Of a stretch of DNA of 64,000 bases, positions 62,462 to 64,000 are shown one piece after another. The DNA lies in NCBI RefSeq assembly GCF_001542855.1, contig NZ_LNBY01000017.1, positions 496,001 through 560,000 on the forward strand, written 5' to 3'. Below the pieces are notes generated by a model, which ran no database searches, was not told the DNA's origin, and saw only the letters and a program-made list of their open reading frames with translations. The stretch comes from Erythrobacter sp. AP23 (GTDB lineage Bacteria; Pseudomonadota; Alphaproteobacteria; Sphingomonadales; Sphingomonadaceae). Position numbers and translations under genes: made by a program. Numbering within the stretch: position 1 is the stretch's first letter; every line of letters starts with the position of its first letter.

Positions 62462-62899
62462 TCAGGCAGCCTGCTTGATCTCGCGCAGGGTGATGTCGAA
62501 AGTGATGTCCTCGCCTGCCAGCGGGTGGTTGCCGTCGGCCTTCACCGTCTCGTCGCCGACTTCGACGATATAGAGCGTCAGCGGCTGGCCGTCGGGCGAT
62601 TGCGCTTGCATCGCCATGCCCGGCTGCGGGGCCGGTTCGGCCGGCAGGTTGGCGCGCGGGATGTCGATGACCATTTCCTCGCGCCGCGGTCCGAAGGCCT
62701 TGTCGCAGGGGATGGCGACCGACTGTTCTTCGCCGACATTCATGCCGGTCAGCGCCTCTTCGATCTGCGGAAAGATCTGGCCGTTGCCCAGCTGGATTTC
62801 CTGCGGGCCGGCCTGCGCGGTATCGCCGACCACTTCGCCGTCGGTGCGCTTGAGCACATAGTCGATGGTTACGGTGTCACCGGTGTTGGGAGTCGTCAT
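62462..62899 (-). CDS. SlyD-type FKBP peptidyl-prolyl isomerase
   Basis: A 145-residue SlyD-type FKBP. DTVTIDYVLKRTDGEVVGDTAQAGPQEIQLGNGQIFPQIEEALTGMNVGEEQSVAIPCDKAFGPRRE, then the IF insert and DGNHPLAGEDITFDITLREI are the family landmarks. It catalyses prolyl isomerisation and may chaperone proteins; the His-rich metal tail of E. coli SlyD is missing. The ATG at 62899 gives MTTPNTGD. Confidence 0.93.
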   Translation of the reverse strand: MTTPNTGDTVTIDYVLKRTDGEVVGDTAQAGPQEIQLGNGQIFPQIEEALTGMNVGEEQSVAIPCDKAFGPRREEMVIDIPRANLPAEPAPQPGMAMQAQSPDGQPLTLYIVEVGDETVKADGNHPLAGEDITFDITLREIKQAA

Positions 62900-63097
62900 A
62901 CATGTCCTTTTCGGGATTTCGTGTTCGCGGCATCGATGCGCCGTCGGGAAGCGCGCCCTGTCAACGGGCGCCTTGGCACAGAGTCTCGCAAGTCCGGCGG
63001 TACTAGTCAAACGGCACGAGCCGGATGCCGAGCTTTCGGTGGATAGTTGGCGCAATCGCCGATAGGGGAACCACGAAAAACAAGGGGGTCTGTCCGA

Positions 63098-64000
63098 ATG
63101 GGACGCGCAGAAAAGAACGGATCGGGCGCACAATGGGCGAGGGTCGGGCTGTGGATCGTGCGCGCCATCGCCGTGCTGCTGGTGGTCGGCTCGCTCATGA
63201 GTACGACCGAACTCAACCAATGGTGGATCCGGATATGGGATTTCCCGCGGATCCAGATCCTGTTGGCAATGATCGCCGCCGCGGTAGCGCTGTGGAGGCT
63301 CGATCGTGCATGGCGGCCCTGGTTGCCCCTCGCGCTCGCAGGCTTTGCGCTCTGGCAGTTCTATCGGGTGTTGCCGTACACGCCCATGACCTCGCCGGAG
63401 GTGGATCGCGTGGCCGAACAGGAAACCGATCGGACGGGCTGCTTCACGGCGCTCACGCTCAATGTGCTGCAGGACAATCGCGAATACGGCCGCACGGTGG
63501 ATCTCATCCGGCGGCTCGATCCCGATATCGTGCTGTTGATGGAAACCGACCGGGCCTGGGCCGATGCGGTTGCGCCGGCGCTCGCAGGCTATCCGGGGCG
63601 CATCGACCGGCCGCTGGACAATACCTATGGCATCATGTTCGCCTCGAAACTGCCGATGGCGAACGCTTCTATCCAGGACCTGGCGCAGAAGGATACGCCG
63701 AGCGTCTTCGCCACGCTGTCGGTCGGCGGGCACGACTTTCGCATGATCGGCCTGCATCCGCGCCCGCCGGTGCCCAGGCAGGACACCGAGGAGCGCGACG
63801 CGGAGATCGTCATGGCGGCCAAGCAGGCGCAGGACCTTGCGCTGCCGGTGCTGGCGATCGGCGATTTCAACGATGTCGCCTGGTCGGACACCACGCGCCT
63901 GTTCAAGGATATCGGCGGCTTTCTCGACCCGCGTATCGGGCGCGGGACCTACGCCACCTTCCCGGCGGGCATGGTGTGGCTCGGCTGGCCGCTCGACCAT
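63098..64000 (+). CDS. endonuclease/exonuclease/phosphatase family protein, C-terminally cut by the window end
   Basis: A partial gene of 301 codons open to the last base. It begins with a short cytoplasmic part, then two or three hydrophobic segments (VGLWIVRAIAVLLVVGSLM, ILLAMIAAAVALW, WLPLALAGFALWQFY). The catalytic region starts CFTALTLNVLQDN, with DIVLLMETD, the HPRPP metal/phosphate loop and IGDFNDVAWSD, the EEP-family DNase I fold. Members cleave DNA or sphingomyelin or dephosphorylate lipids; the substrate is unknown. The 3' end is outside the window. It is divergent from the FKBP gene. Confidence 0.88.
   Translation, partial: MGRAEKNGSGAQWARVGLWIVRAIAVLLVVGSLMSTTELNQWWIRIWDFPRIQILLAMIAAAVALWRLDRAWRPWLPLALAGFALWQFYRVLPYTPMTSPEVDRVAEQETDRTGCFTALTLNVLQDNREYGRTVDLIRRLDPDIVLLMETDRAWADAVAPALAGYPGRIDRPLDNTYGIMFASKLPMANASIQDLAQKDTPSVFATLSVGGHDFRMIGLHPRPPVPRQDTEERDAEIVMAAKQAQDLALPVLAIGDFNDVAWSDTTRLFKDIGGFLDPRIGRGTYATFPAGMVWLGWPLDH

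Noticed and set aside
1..64000. tRNA, rRNA, CRISPR array, prophage or plasmid origin
   Set aside because: I scanned the intergenic gaps and saw no cloverleaf with CCA-type end, no rRNA core sequence, no regularly spaced repeats, and no integrase or replication genes.

Overview
The window is a dense, high-G+C stretch of alphaproteobacterial chromosome, most likely from the Sphingomonadales, family Erythrobacteraceae. The grounds are the gene set and order (pyrE-pdxJ-acpS-lepB; ctaC-ctaD-ctaB-ctaG-ctaE-surf1-thrC), a class I lysyl-tRNA synthetase, and a short LOV-domain HWE histidine kinase of the type known from Erythrobacter. This is inference from family knowledge, not a database match. I see no rRNA, tRNA, CRISPR array, insertion sequence or prophage. 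No gene-free gap exceeds 300 bases.

Layout. 1-4.5 kb: the end of a serine hydrolase, then pirin, BolA, a J-domain protein, DUF302, a glutathione transferase, DUF1428 and an MpaB-type oxygenase. 4.6-8.7 kb: cobS, a bifunctional penicillin-binding protein and two hotdog thioesterases. 8.8-10.9 kb: a 50-residue peptide gene followed by two uncharacterised proteins, one with cupin-like His motifs; this is the least explained locus. 10.8-16.4 kb (minus strand): a small membrane protein, ruvX, a DUF3089 lipase, an AI-2E permease, then lepB, acpS, pdxJ and pyrE joined by overlapping starts and stops.

16.6-25.1 kb: aa3-type cytochrome c oxidase structural and assembly genes (ctaC, ctaD, ctaB, a 39-residue membrane protein, ctaG, ctaE, surf1), interrupted by an epoxide hydrolase-like gene and followed by thrC. 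25.1-27.5 kb: an RNA methyltransferase-like gene, folB, a short SDR-like protein, moaD and moaE, ending beside a perfect FNR-type box upstream of a membrane protein. 28-31 kb: a lipoprotein, rplU-rpmA, a GNAT acetyltransferase. 30.4-34.7 kb: a metal-dependent hydrolase divergent from a TetR regulator with a perfect palindrome between them, ygfZ, pyrC and rarD.

34.8-48.5 kb: envelope and housekeeping genes (glycine-zipper protein, lipoprotein, astD, selO, alpha/beta hydrolase, glycosyltransferase, TPR protein, bamB, an ICMT-like membrane protein, gshA, rsmE, ubiA), with a REP-like inverted doublet between rsmE and ubiA. 48.6-54.1 kb: trmL, an ArsR regulator, a VOC protein divergent from soxR with a SoxR-like box between, sixA and a DinG/XPD-type helicase. 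54.3-64 kb: a Pro/Ala-rich membrane protein, a cysteine-containing small protein, lysS, the LOV kinase, a prolyl hydroxylase-like dioxygenase, cytochrome b561, an extremely Arg-rich RcnB-like protein, a PNPOx-like flavoprotein, acylphosphatase, an SlyD-type FKBP and a truncated endonuclease/exonuclease/phosphatase protein.

Together the genes describe an aerobic, respiring heterotroph with redox-responsive (SoxR, FNR-like) and light-responsive (LOV) inputs. Most of the window is core genome. The accessory or novel-looking parts are 8.8-10.9 kb, the REP-like repeats, and several small uncharacterised proteins.
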